Positions 10,309 to 20,835 of a DNA stretch of 64,000 bases are shown here, one piece after another. Each line of letters begins with the position of its first letter. Within the stretch, counting starts at the first letter, position 1. Source of the stretch: Astragalus membranaceus (taxonomy: Eukaryota > Streptophyta > Magnoliopsida > Fabales > Fabaceae); NCBI GenBank assembly GCA_039519185.1, contig CM076849.1:57609087-57673086 (forward strand). The letters run 5' to 3'. The notes below the pieces were generated by a model. That model was not told where the DNA came from, did no database searches, and saw only the letters and a list, made by a program, of their open reading frames with translations. The position numbers were made by a program, and so were the translations under genes.

Positions 10309-10516
10309 GTAATGATTTTGTAATGCAAATTCTTTGGCTCTGCCCAAGGCCTTAGGATATTTCATAAGGGCATGCATGTTTTTCCTTCAAATATCATCTA
10401 TCAATAAAATGTTGTTTTGGATTCTTAAATAAATAAATTTGCTTTTCATTATCATGCGTCTCCATCTTGTGTTTCTATTTTTGCTTGTTCATTTCTTTCT
10501 ATTCCCGCAAATGCAG
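10309..10516 (+). other. Intron between protease and RT of element A (208 nt)
   Basis: Donor AAA|GTAATG and acceptor AAATGCAG|ATCTAAA. Splicing joins two bases of a lysine codon to an A and keeps the frame open into the RT exon, while unspliced RNA stops at TAA 10310-10312. An intron here is established for Ogre elements. Element B has the same borders (35845-36046). Inside, positions 10332-10357 are identical in A, B and D. Confidence 0.85.
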
Positions 10517-13500
10517 ATCTAAAATGAATATCTTTGAGAATAACGATGCCAACGATTCATATGTTAATTTTGATCACCCCGTTAACCAAGCTGAGGAGGA
10601 TGTTGAGGATGACTGGGAAACTCCTCCAGAGTTGATGAGAATGGTTGAACAAGAGGAAAAGGTTATTCAGGCACATGGGGAGTCCGTTGAGATAATTAAC
10701 CTAGGCACAGAGGACAGCAAGAAGGAAGTAAAGGTGGGTACTTAAATGAAGGAAGGTGAGCGCAAGAAACTAATTGAACTCCTACATGAGTATGTTGATG
10801 TCTTTGCATGGACTTATCAAGATATGCCAGGTTTAGATACTGACATAGTGGTGCACAAGTTGCCAGTCAAGCCAGAATGTCCTCCGGTAAAGCAGAAACT
10901 GAGAAGAATGGAGCCAGAAATGTCCTTAAAGATCAGGGATGAAGTGAAAAAGCAATTTGACGCTGGGTTCCTAGTGGTAGCCAAGTATCCGCAATGGGTT
11001 GCCAACATCGTGCCAGTTCCGAAAAAAGACGGGAAAGTTAGAATGTGCGTTGATTACAGAGATCTGAACTGTGCTAGTCCCAAAGATTATTTTCCCCTGC
11101 CCCATATTGATGTCTTAGTGGATAGTACGGCGCAACATTCACTGTTCTCCTTCATGGATGGGTATTCAGGGTATAACCAGATCAAGATGGCTCCTGAGGA
11201 TATGGAGAAGACGACTTTCACACCTCTTTGGGGAACATTCTGTTACAGAGTCATGCCATTCGGGTTGAAGAACGCCGGTGCTACCTATCAAAGGGCTATG
11301 GTAACATTGTTTCATGACATGATGCACAAAGAAATAGAGGTCTACGTGGATGATATGTTCGCCAAGTCTAAAACTGATGAGGAACACATTGTCAATTTGC
11401 AAAAGCTCTTCGAGCGGTTGAGAAAATTCAAGCTCAGATTAAATCCTGCCAAGTGTACCTTTGGCGTGCGATCAGGAAAGTTGTTGGGGTTCATCGTCAG
11501 CCAAAAGGGGATAGAGGTCGATCCAGACAAAGTGCGTGCGATTCTTGAGATGCCAGTCCCTAAAACAGAAAAAGAGATTCGGGGTTTTCTCGGAAGACTG
11601 AACTACATCTCTAGGTTCATATTCCAGTTGACTGCCACTTGTGAACCAATCTTCAAACTTTTGTGCAAGAATCAAGAGACCAAATGGAATGATGATTGTC
11701 AAGAAGCATTTGAAAAGATCAACAAATATCTTCAGAATCCACCTATCTTGACGCCTCCTGTACCCGGCAGACCTCTGATCCTGTACCTAACCGTGCTAGA
11801 CAGCTCAATGGGTTGCATGTTAGGGCAACATGATGAATCTGGGAAGAAAGAGCATGCCATTTACTATTTGAGTAAGAAATTCACTGACTGTGAGACAAGG
11901 TACTCGCTGCTAGAAAAGACTTGTTGTGCTTTAGCTTGGGCTGCTCATCGTTTGAGGCAATACATGCTAAGTCACACTACTTGGTTGGTATCTAAAATGG
12001 ATCCTATCAAGTATATCTTCGAGAAGCCGGCACTTACAGGGAGACTTGCCCGTTGGCAAATGCAGTTATCAGAATATGATCTCCTATATGTCACTCAGAA
12101 AGCAATTAAAGGTAGTGCGCTGGCCGAGTACCTGGCACACCAGCCCGTCGAAGATTATCAGCCTATGCAGTATGACTTTCCTGATGAAGATATCATGGCT
12201 TTGCTTGAAGAAGGGAAATCCCCAGAAGATGAAAGATGGAGAATGGTGTTCGATGGTGCCTCCAATATATACGGGCACGGAGCCGGGGCAGTGCTGATTT
12301 CCCCCGATAATCGCTTCATCCCATTCACTGCCAGACTAAGCTTCTACGTCACTAATAATATCGCAGAATATGAGGCATGTATTCTTGGTATCCAGGCAGC
12401 CATTGATTGGAAAGTTAAGAGACTTGATGTGTATGGAGATTCAGCCCTAGTAATTCACCAAGTGAACGGTGATTGGGAGACCATGGACTCCAAGTTGATC
12501 CCTTACCGAGATTACATTCTAAAGCTGGTTGAGCTTTTTGAGGAAATCACATTCCAGCATCTTCCTCGCAATGAGAATCAGTTGGCTGATGCACTAGCCA
12601 CTTTTTCTTCAATGTTTAATATCAGCTGCGACAAAAGCTTGACTCACATCGGGATTCAGCATCGAGATTTTCCAGCACATCATTATTGCATGGTCATCGA
12701 GGAAGAGTCTGATAACAAGCCCTGGTATTATGACATCAAGCAGTACATCTTGAACAAAGAATACCCCCCTGGAGCGTCAGAGAATGACAAGAGAACCCTC
12801 AGAAGATTGTCAAGGAATTTCCTTTTGAGCGGTGAAGTTCTATACAAGAGAAATTATGATATGGTCCTCTTAAGGTGCGTGACAGAAGAAGAGGCAACAA
12901 AAATCATGAGAGAAGTCCATGAAGGCTCATTTGGGGTTCATTCCAGTGGGCACACCATGGCAAGAAAAATATTAAGAGCTGGCTATTATTGGTTGCAAAT
13001 GGAATCAGATTGCTATAGTTTCGTAAGAAGATGTCACAAGTGTCAAATCTACGCTGATCATATTCATGTACCACCTGCTTCCCTAAATGTCTTGACTGCC
13101 TCTTGGCCATTCTCAATGTGGGGCATGGACGTCATAGGTCCTATCGAGCCTAAGGCGTCAAATGGGCATCGCTTCATCCTGGTCGCTATTGATTACTTCA
13201 CCAAGTGGGTTGAAGCTGCTTCATATTCCAGCATTACCAGCTATGTGGTTGTTAAGTTTGTAAAGAAAGATTTGATTTGCCGCTATGGGCTTCCGGATAA
13301 GATTATCACAGATAATGGCAGCAACTTGAACAGTAAGATGATGAAAGAGTTATGCGAGGACTTCAAAATCCAACATCATAATTCTTCTCCATACCGTCCC
13401 AAGATGAATGGGGCAGTTGAAGCGGCCAACAAGAATATCAAGAGGATTGTGCAAAAGATGGTAGTAACCTATAAAGATTGGCACGAGATGCTTCCGTTCT

Positions 13501-13970
13501 CCTTGCATGGGTATCGTACCTCGGTGCGTACTTCAACTGGGGCAACCCCTTTCTCTTTGGTGTATGGGTCGGAAGCAGTCCTCCCCATTGAAGTTGAGAT
13601 ACCCTCTCTACGGGTACTGATGGAAACCAAGTTGGAAGAAGCAGAATGGGTCCAGGCTCGTCTGGATCAGCTGAATCTCATTGAGGAGAAAAGAATTGCT
13701 GCCCTGTGTCATGGCCAGTTGTATCAACAAAGGATGAAGACAGCTTTCGACAAGAAGGTTCGTCCCCGAGAATTCAGCGAGGGAGACCTTGTGCTCAAGA
13801 AGATTCTGCCTATCCAGAGTGACCCCCGTGGGAAATGGACTCCTAGCTATGATGGACCATATGTGGTAAAGAAAGCCTTTTCTGGAGGAGCATTGATACT
13901 CACCAACATGGATGGTGAAGAACTCAGAAACCCAGTCAATTCAGATTCAGTCAAGAAATATTACGCTTGA
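10517..13970 (+). pseudogene. pol: Element A Pol: RT, RNase H, archaeal-type RNase H, integrase (one nonsense codon)
   Basis: After the splice the product starts with an acidic linker (DDWETPPELMRMVEQEE), then TAA at 10743-10745 where B has a serine codon. The following 1074 codons are open. RT has VPKKDGKVRMCVDYRDLN, PFGLKNAGATYQRAM and YVDDM (11343). The connection RNase H is followed at about 12235-12610 by a second RNase H (VFDGASN, NIAEYEACILGI, VYGDSALVIHQ, NQLADALA), the archaeal-type domain known from Tat elements. Integrase has an HHCC-type finger and D,D,E residues in GMDVIGP, ITDNGSN and VEAANKN. No chromodomain follows. The product would copy RNA in particles and insert cDNA in the nucleus. 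The stop would block Pol production from this copy. Confidence 0.9.
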
Positions 13971-14019
13971 GAAAAATAAAAAGGAAAAAGAGAAAAATGA
14001 GCCAAGCAAGAATTAGCTC

Positions 14020-14099
14020 GCTAGGTTGAAAACCCGAAAGGGCGGCCTAGGCAAAAAAGAGCGACCCGGTGGATTGAAAACTCGCAAAGAGCGGTCCAG
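14020..14099 (+). other. Twin stem-loops downstream of pol, element A
   Basis: Hairpin 1 pairs CTAGG 14021-14025 with CCTAG 14046-14050, with an inner stem CCC 14033-14035/GGG 14040-14042 closing a GAAA loop. Hairpin 2 pairs TGGA 14070-14073 with TCCA 14095-14098, inner stem CTC 14081-14083/GAG 14089-14091. Both share the TTGAAAA bulge on the 5' side and CGG on the 3' side. Elements B and D have the same pair with base-pair exchanges (CTC:GAG to CCC:GGG). Confidence 0.65.
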
Positions 14100-15127
14100 G
14101 CAAAAATTAGGGTCAGAAAGGTTGGACTTAAAAAATTAAGTAAAAGAGGCAAGCAGCGTCTCCAAAAGCTTGGGTAAAAGGGTGATCAAGGATATAAGTA
14201 TGGGTGATTGGCATCAACACTCCAAAGACGAAAAACGCTCATAACATCTGTTGCGTCCATTTTTCTTGCTTTTTCTTAGTTTCAAAGTTCTCAATGTACT
14301 CTTTTCAGTCGGCGCGACCTTTTGCGCGTTCGATTTCCATATAAATAAAAGTCCAAACTCCCCACTCTGTCTGCTTATTGTTTTGTCATTGCTTCCTTTT
14401 CATTTGTGCTTTAAAATGATGTTTTATGGTAGATGATAAATGAATTATGAAAATGTGCATAAATCAGAGCATTGAACTCATTGCGAAACTTTTGAAAATC
14501 ATGAGAAAAGAAATGATCTCTCAATCAGGTAAATTCATAAAAGCCAAACAAAAGCACTGAGTGCGTCAAAATAATTCACAAAAAAGGCTGAAGCATGACC
14601 CTCACACCATTATGGACGATCATCGTGCCTCGTGGCGCAAGTCCTACGATTTGGTTGAACCGGTGAAAGAAAAGCCAAAAAGAGCAAAAGAGCAACAAAA
14701 ATAAGAAGAAAAGAAAAAGAAAACAATAAAAAAGGGGATTAGAAAAAAGGAGAGCAAAAGAGCAATAAAACGAATGAAGCTCATGCATTGCATTCATCAA
14801 ACATAGACAAAAAAAAAAATCCATGCAAGCAAGAAGAAACTCCTGCATCACATCACGTTCATCCCATCAAAAAGCAATCATGGCATTTGCATTGCATACA
14901 TTTGTGCATATCACTTGCAGGTACAAGGACGGATAAATAATTCGGTGTTAATTCTCGCCCTTAGTTCGGAGTTCAAATGCTTTTCAGTTGAGTGCTCAAG
15001 CGTGCATTGCAGTTTGGAGTTCAAAATCGCTCTCGTCAGAGTTCAACACTCCCTTCTGTCCAGGTCTCACGTCGTGTACGAGCAACGCGATGGACCGCAG
15101 CCCCATGTGAGGTTCAACGGAATAGTT

Positions 15128-15189
15128 GTATCAGCCTAAGATACAGTGGACGCCGTGCATGGATCAGTATATCAGTTCCGGAGCTGATA
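15128..15189 (+). other. Hairpin plus palindrome near the 3' end of element A
   Basis: GTATC 15128-15132 pairs with GATAC 15140-15144 around loop AGCCTAA. At 15170-15189 TATCAG...CTGATA flanks TTCCGGAG, a near-perfect 20-bp palindrome. Both recur in B and D; D has GTGTC/GACAT and a TCTAGA centre instead. Confidence 0.6.
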
Positions 15190-15622
15190 ACGATCCCCCC
15201 GGTCGCTCGAAAAGGCCAACAGGAAGTGTGCTCCTCAAAGCCACGTGCAAACTCGGATTCATCAAGAGTCCGTTTAAGGATTACAGGTTTTAGGCAGCCT
15301 GGGCAATTTACCGCTTTCTGCACGCCAAGTGCCCGTTTTACCTTTTTTCCCGCACGTCAGTGTTCATTTACTGTTTTTGCATCGACACGAAAGTGCCTAT
15401 TCTTTATCTTCATTTTACCTCGGAATATGTTTCGGCCAATTCATATTCTTTGTTAAAATCCAAAAAAAAAAAATAATAATAATAATAAAAAAGAGAAGGA
15501 AAAGGAAAAGAAAGCTCAGGTTTCTCTAGGTAGACAAAATTGGTATAATTTCTGAATTCTTTATTTCTATTTTGCCTCGAAATATGTTTCGACCAATTCA
15601 TATTCCTTGTCAAAATCCAAAT

Positions 15623-15635
15623 AAAGAGGGGCAGC
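15623..15635 (+). other. Polypurine tract of element A
   Basis: AAAGAGGGGCAGC lies immediately before the TG of the 3' LTR. The same tract precedes the 3' LTRs of B (30694-30706, minus) and D (57220-57232, minus). It primes plus-strand DNA synthesis. Confidence 0.85.
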
Positions 15636-18220
15636 TGTTATACCCCAATTTTGTCCGTCTTCTTTTTCTAGTTTTAGTCGTTTATTTTACTTAAATCGTG
15701 TTTTGAAGTCGCGTGGTTACGAGAATTATCAATATGGCGTCTCAGTTACTAACCCTGGCCAATTTCAATTACCCTGTTCAACTAAATCGAAATACCGTTG
15801 TTTTAAATTAGGCATGCACGCGAATGATCGATCTTTTCGTGCGTTCTTCAATTTAATCTTCGTATTTGGATTTAGACGAACCTAATTGGGACTAACAAAG
15901 TCATTTTCTCGCGATTGGGCTTGTCGTTTCGATTTGGGCTTAAGAACGCGATTCTGAGATAATTTTAGCGTTTAGTGGTCAACGGGCTTATTTATTCTAT
16001 TTGGGCCTCGTTCTCACACACTTGCAAATAATAATAGGCAGCAGCAGCCGACTTAGGGTTTCTAGCAGCTACTCCCCAAGCTGCTGGGCCTGGATCCAAA
16101 ACCTGAAAAAAATAAGTCAAAGGTAATTAACGTTTTAACCTAGTTTTTACTATAAATGAGCAGCTAAAGACAGTCAGAACGACAGAGAATCAGAGGCAGA
16201 AATAATACTGCGAAAATCACAAAGAAAAAAGGGTAAGAGTTTCACAATGAAACCCTAATTCACCAAACACAGTAATGAGTTCCTAAATATAAAAGAGGGA
16301 AGGAGCAGCAGTCAGGAGGGCAAAAAAAAAAACTGTAGCAGGAAGCACAGTAGCAGTTATAATCACAGTCAGACAAGCACACAAAGAGACCTATCAGAAG
16401 CTGGAGGATAGGTTGGTTTTATCCTTAAATCAAAAAAAACATACATAAAGATCTGTCATATTTGTATACTAAACTGTTAAAAAAATAGCGACCACAACAG
16501 TATTGCTATTATCATCATTTCTTGTTTCCTGTTCAATCAGAATATCAACAAAATAAAATAAAATCAAAAGAGGGTTTGTATGGTTATTTTCACAATAGGA
16601 TTCAGGTTCAGTATAGAATAGAACATACTAGTTGGTTTTTGTTTTTTTCAAAAAGATAGTAACTGAGACAAAATCATGAACAAATAACAGAGGCATAGGG
16701 AAGAAGAGGATCAAAAAACGAAATTGAGAATAAAAAAAAATTAAAAAAAACTGACCTTTGAAGTTTCGCCGGAGACTTCGTCTTCTCCGGCGGAGCTCCG
16801 GCGAGCCACCAAACCGAGGCCAACCCCTTCCAGATAACTCCAACTGCCATGAAACACCAACACTCCGGCGACCCATCACGAAACCGAGCCAAACCGAAGC
16901 CAGTAGCCACCCGAATAGAACCTTCCTCCCCCAAAACCGAACCACCCCCGCCTGAAATCACCATCGCGACCACCCCCACGCGTTCGTCGCCGCCGGAGAA
17001 ACACCATTCTCCGTTCGCCGTCTCCGGCCCGACGCTCCCTCTCCTCCTCTAAGCTTCGGTCTTCAATTTCCCTCTCCCAGGAAACCGGCACAATTCTCGC
17101 CGTCAATCTCTCTCTCTCTCCTCTCTAAAGCCGGCGAAAATTTCGCCTGAAATCTCTCTCTCTCTCTTGGCAGCGGCGCTGCTGTGTGGAAGGGGAGGGA
17201 AAAATGAATTAGGTTTAGGGTTTATTATGTCTTAGGCTTTTATAGTGTCTCCAATATTTATTTTTATTTTTATTTTATTTTTATTATCAGAACACTATTG
17301 ACACCCCTCCAATTCACGCGCGCACCCTCCCTCACTTAAGCCCAGCTTTGCATTCTGGGCCCTCCAATGCGAACTGGGCTTCCTTTTTACACCTGCTATT
17401 AATTATACAACCCCTTGCGACTAATAACACCCTATTTTACCATTTCACCCCCCCTTTTTTTCGTTTTTTAATTTAATTTAATTCTCTTCAAGACAAAAAA
17501 GTTTCTCATAAATCAAAAACCTTGTTAATAGTCTCGTGAAGCCTCTGCTTGCATGATTATTAACAATGAGGTACTAGTGGTGATCACTTGGAGCCTTTGC
17601 TCAATTGATCATCATGAATGCCTGAATTTTCCTAAAGAGTTTCACTAAATTAAAAACTTTGTTAATAGTCTTGTGAAGCCTTTGCTTGCATGATTATTAA
17701 CAATGAGGTACTAGTGGTGATCACTTGGAGCCTTTGCTCAATTGATCATCATGAATGCCCAATTTTCACAATTAAACAAGATAAAAAAAAAACACAAAAC
17801 CCTTTTTCGGGACAAACAAGAACTACGTAGCTTTGAATTCTCCATCGCACCGGGAGATACGTAGGAGCGAGAGGCTAACTCTTGTCAAGCGCCAAAAATA
17901 AAAAAATTCGTTAAGTGCTTTAATTCGTTTTCAACAAGAAATAAAGAGGCAAATTTAGGTATTTTTCAAATCAACACTTAAAACCACACATTTAATTAAA
18001 GGTTCCCTCTCAGTAGAGAGGATGTGTGGGGTGCTAATACCTTCCCCGCGCGTAACCGACCCCCGAACCCAAAACTCTCAGTTTTCAAAGGCCAATCGCT
18101 TTCTAAAAAAGGGTTTTTCTAATACTTTCCTTAAATAAGTATTGGTGGCGGCTTCATTGTTTTTTTAGAAAAATTGTGAACGAGGAAGGTTCTCCCTCGG
18201 GAGATTTTTCGGGCGCAACA
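15636..18220 (+). repeat. Element A 3' LTR (2585 bp)
   Basis: Same ends as the 5' LTR (TGTTATACCCC ... GGGCGCAACA). It lacks 221 bp that are present at 785-1005 of the 5' LTR; the junction is CTTG|CAAAT at 16024/16025, with TG shared at both breakpoints. I counted about 25 substitutions against the 5' LTR, roughly 1%. It is followed by TTCAT. Confidence 0.92.
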
Positions 18221-18352
18221 TTCATACTGTATTATTATTGTTGATTAGTTTTGCGAGTTTCGTTACATTTAATTATTTCGCGTAATTTTTTTTAATTTAA
18301 AAAAATATATTTTTTTAAAATTTCCGGATATACATATATTTCCGGAAGCCAA
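18221..18352. other. AT-rich flank between element A and the FRS remnant
   Basis: Very AT-rich, no coding signal. It contains TTTCCGGATATACATATATTTCCGG, an imperfect inverted pair of TTTCCGGA-like blocks near 18322-18346 (part of the run is AT repeat). Confidence 0.4.
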
Positions 18353-19221
18353 AATGCAACCCATAATACTGGAGAACAAAGTGAATCCTCGACAAAACTC
18401 AAAAGAAGGAGTCTCACTAGAGAAGGATGTAATGCAAAGGTTGGTTTCAAATTAATAGAGGGAGGTAAATATGAGCTTACTAGATTTCATGAAATTCATA
18501 CACATGCACTTGCCTCATCTAGTAAAAGACAGTTCCTTAGATCATCAAGAAACGTGAATCCTGTTCATAAGAGTATATTATATGCAAATAGTAGAGCAAA
18601 TATTGGGCCATCAAAAACATATCAATTGTTGAAAGAACAAGTTGGTGGTTATCAAAATGTTGGGTGCACACAAAGGGATCTCCAAAGTTGTTTGAGAGAT
18701 TTAAAGACTTTGATTAAAGATTCTGATGCATGTGTATTCATTGATAACTTTAAGAGGAAGCGTGAGGTGAATCAATCATTTTATTTTGCATATGAAGGAG
18801 ATTCTGAAGATCGACTGAAACATGTATTCTGGGCAGATGGTATTTGTAGGAAAAATTACTCGTCATTTGGGGATGTGGTTTCATCTGACACTACATATGA
18901 AAAGAATAAATATTCCATGATTTTTGCACCATTTACTGGAGTAAACCACCATAGACAAAGTGTTACTTTTGGAGTTGCCTTCTTACTTTTGGAGATGGTA
19001 TGGAAATATTATATATAGTTGATAACAGTGAAACCAATGGCAAAGTACGAGAAGTGATTTATAATGCCTCAGACAGTCATTGGAATTGTTCGTGTAATAT
19101 GTTTCAATCTCAAGGCATACCGTGTAGACAGATACTTTGTGTTCTAAAGGTGGAAGGTTTAAATGAAATATTAAGGAATTATATTCTAAATAGGTGTACT
19201 GTAACACCTTTAAGATCGTGA
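18353..19221 (+). pseudogene. FAR1-related sequence (FRS/MULE-derived) pseudogene, N-terminal, transposase-start and SWIM parts
   Basis: The open stretch from about 18353 begins in the FAR1 DNA-binding-like region (LTREGCNAKVGFKL, YELTRFHEIHTHAL). It runs through the linker (GPSKTYQLLKEQVGGYQNVG) into the start of the MULE transposase-like domain (HVFWADGICRKNYSSFGDVV, DTTYEKNKYSMIFAPFTGVN, which includes the first acidic residues). At about 18990 the frame breaks and the sequence jumps to a SWIM zinc-finger region (WNCSCNMFQSQGIPCRQILC) in another frame, so the transposase core is deleted. The SWIM C-x-C ... C-x-H has Gln where His is expected. FRS proteins are nuclear regulators domesticated from Mutator-like transposases; whether this was a gene or a transposon cannot be told. 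Confidence 0.75.
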
Positions 19222-19503
19222 ACCAAAAGTGTTAACATATTTTCATAATAATCAGAGTATAAAACTGTTCATAAATTTGGACCAAATTAAAACTAAAGCG
19301 GATTGAAACCACTTGACATAGCTTCGAGATGAGATTTCTCAAATACAAATTCGAAATAAGTACTTAATAGGTACATATTCGATAAAATAAACATGGCTAT
19401 GGTACAACTACAAGACACGGTTTATAAAAACAACATGCCATTAGCAACATCTTGCTAATCTTCCATGAAATTGTGATCTTCAACTTAGATTTGTTAACTT
19501 TAA
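19198..19503 (+). other. Possible LTR-like insertion fragment inside the FRS remnant
   Basis: Starts TGTAACACCTTTAAGATCGTG, a common plant LTR opening, exactly where similarity to the FRS SWIM region stops, and ends before the FRS C-terminal fragment. No second end or duplication was identified. It could equally be decayed intron sequence. Confidence 0.25.
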
Positions 19504-19507
19504 AAAA

Positions 19508-19655
19508 GATTTGATTGAACTTGAAGGTGATTCGATAGAAGGCAAGACAAAAGAAATAGAGTCCTTTATTGGAGATGATATTCCTAAAGAAGTGGTTATC
19601 CATCCACCAGGAGTTTCGAAGACAAAAGGAAGTGGTAAGCGAATTAAGGGAGGAA
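19508..19655 (+). pseudogene. FRS C-terminal fragment
   Basis: The frame around 19511-19660 reads VVIHPPGVSKTKGSGKR followed by a Lys/Gly-rich end. This resembles the PP-x-x-S-x-TKG-x-GKR motif near the C-terminus of FAR1-related proteins. Same strand and order as the fragment ending at 19221, so both are probably pieces of one decayed copy. Confidence 0.55.
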
Positions 19656-19699
19656 AAGATATATGTGATTGTGGTATTTCTTGTGTTCTAGTTTTTTAA

Positions 19700-20279
19700 G
19701 AGTTCTGATGTGGGATTATGGATTTTATGTGACAAAGCACATTTGATGCAACTTTGTCCTATTCGAATTTGACTTTCTTACCGGAATTAAAGCTCAACCA
19801 AGTACCAATATTAATTACATGACAGCAACCAAAAATTTGACAGCAAGTTGTTCCAAAGCAACTTTAGGCTATTTGATTTAAAGTATTAATACGATCCCTA
19901 CAATCAAAAATGTTTTTTGGTCTCACACATTTACAGGATTCATCCATTTTTGTATTCCTTTCCCAATTCAAATGACACCAATTTTATGGTTTGCTACAGC
20001 TATATAAAATGGTACATAGTAGTAAAATGTTTAAATCGAGTATAAGTTGAGACAATATACAAAAGATCATGTACAAGGTACATTACAAGGTACATAGTAG
20101 TAAAATGTGTATTCCCAGTCCAGCATTGTGGAAGGTACATAGTAGTAAAATGTGTTCCCATTGTGGAAGGTTTGCCCATATGATTGCAAGTAACACTTGC
20201 AATTGAAACAACAAGCATCGATCTTTGCATGTGTATTCCCAGTCCCAGCATATGGTACGGTCCTGCCCCATTTGATTGA
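19700..20279. other. Intergenic stretch with a dispersed 20-mer
   Basis: No gene recognised on either strand. The 20-mer GGTACATAGTAGTAAAATGT occurs three times (20011-20030, 20089-20108, 20134-20153), and GTGTATTCCCAGTCC twice (20106, 20231). The repeats suggest local slippage or an unidentified repeat family. Confidence 0.5.
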
Positions 20280-20780
20280 CAACAAAATGCGAAGTGTGGA
20301 GTCATTCTACAAGAAAATTTCATAGAGGCATTACGTCGAACAACTTGTGTCATGGAAACCAGTGTCAAATTGAAATTCTTGTGCTCGCTAGCTACACAAA
20401 AACCAGGATAGGTTGTGTTCCGGGTCAAGAGACCCACTCCAGCAATTGGATCTGGGTCAATCCAATAGCTTGGACCCATATCCACAATAAATCAGCCCAT
20501 TCATGTCTATTATGCCTCACCGACTCAGATTCACCCGATCGATCCAACGGCTCAGAGCTAACACGGATCCATATAAATACTGGCACACAATGCCAAAAAT
20601 AGGTACATTCTCATTCATTGCTATACTACTCTACAATTCTCAATACTGACTTGAGCGTCAGAGTGGCATCGCAGGTACCCCACCCGAGATCACCTTAACG
20701 CATCACTAGGACGTCAGGAGACCTACCAGCTGTAGTCTATCCAACACTGCAAGGTACAGAACATTGACGACAACAATGGG
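20280..20780 (+). repeat. 3' part of an LTR and degenerate primer-binding site of a gypsy relic
   Basis: TATAAATA at 20572 and the block CTTGAGCGTCAGAGTGGCAT near 20651 are typical of LTR ends of Tat/Athila-type gypsy elements. The LTR probably ends near ...GTACAGAACA (20763). The next bases resemble a decayed TTGGCGCCGTCTGTGGG-type primer-binding site. Left border not determined. A gag relic follows. Confidence 0.5.
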
Positions 20781-20835
20781 AGCTATCTAGCTTTCATCTC
20801 ATCTCTACCTCTTAAAAATTTTCTCCTGCATTCCG

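Larger units (their letters stand above)
13971..15622 (+). other. Element A 3' untranslated region
   Basis: 1.65 kb between the integrase stop and the polypurine tract, with no long coding frame. Two parts are conserved in elements B and D: the twin hairpins at 14020-14099, and a block at about 15060-15215 that includes a hairpin, a palindrome and CGGTCGCTCGAAAAGGCC. A further shared stretch (TTTTCAGTCGGCGCGACC) is near 14306. Long 3' untranslated regions are typical of Ogre. Confidence 0.7.
396..18220 (+). mobile_element. Element A: Ogre-like Ty3/gypsy LTR retrotransposon, complete but inactivated
   Basis: A 17.8-kb element in the order 5' LTR, primer-binding site, leader, ORF1, gag, protease with G-patch, intron, RT-RNase H-archaeal-type RNase H-integrase, long 3' untranslated region, polypurine tract, 3' LTR. 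Extra ORF1, intron and dual RNase H are established hallmarks of Ogre within the Tat clade. Seen breaks are TGA at 5149 in ORF1, a one-base gain in the A-run at 8074-8078 in gag, a second frame change at about 8540-8556, and TAA at 10743 in pol. The LTRs differ at about 25 positions plus one 221-bp indel (count by eye), so the insertion is fairly recent. It cannot make its own full protein set, but its RNA signals look intact and it could have moved in trans. Confidence 0.9.

Noticed and set aside
20000..20485. 161-codon minus-strand frame with repeated HFTTMY motifs.
   Set aside because: It is produced by the 20-mer direct repeats and matches no family I recognise.
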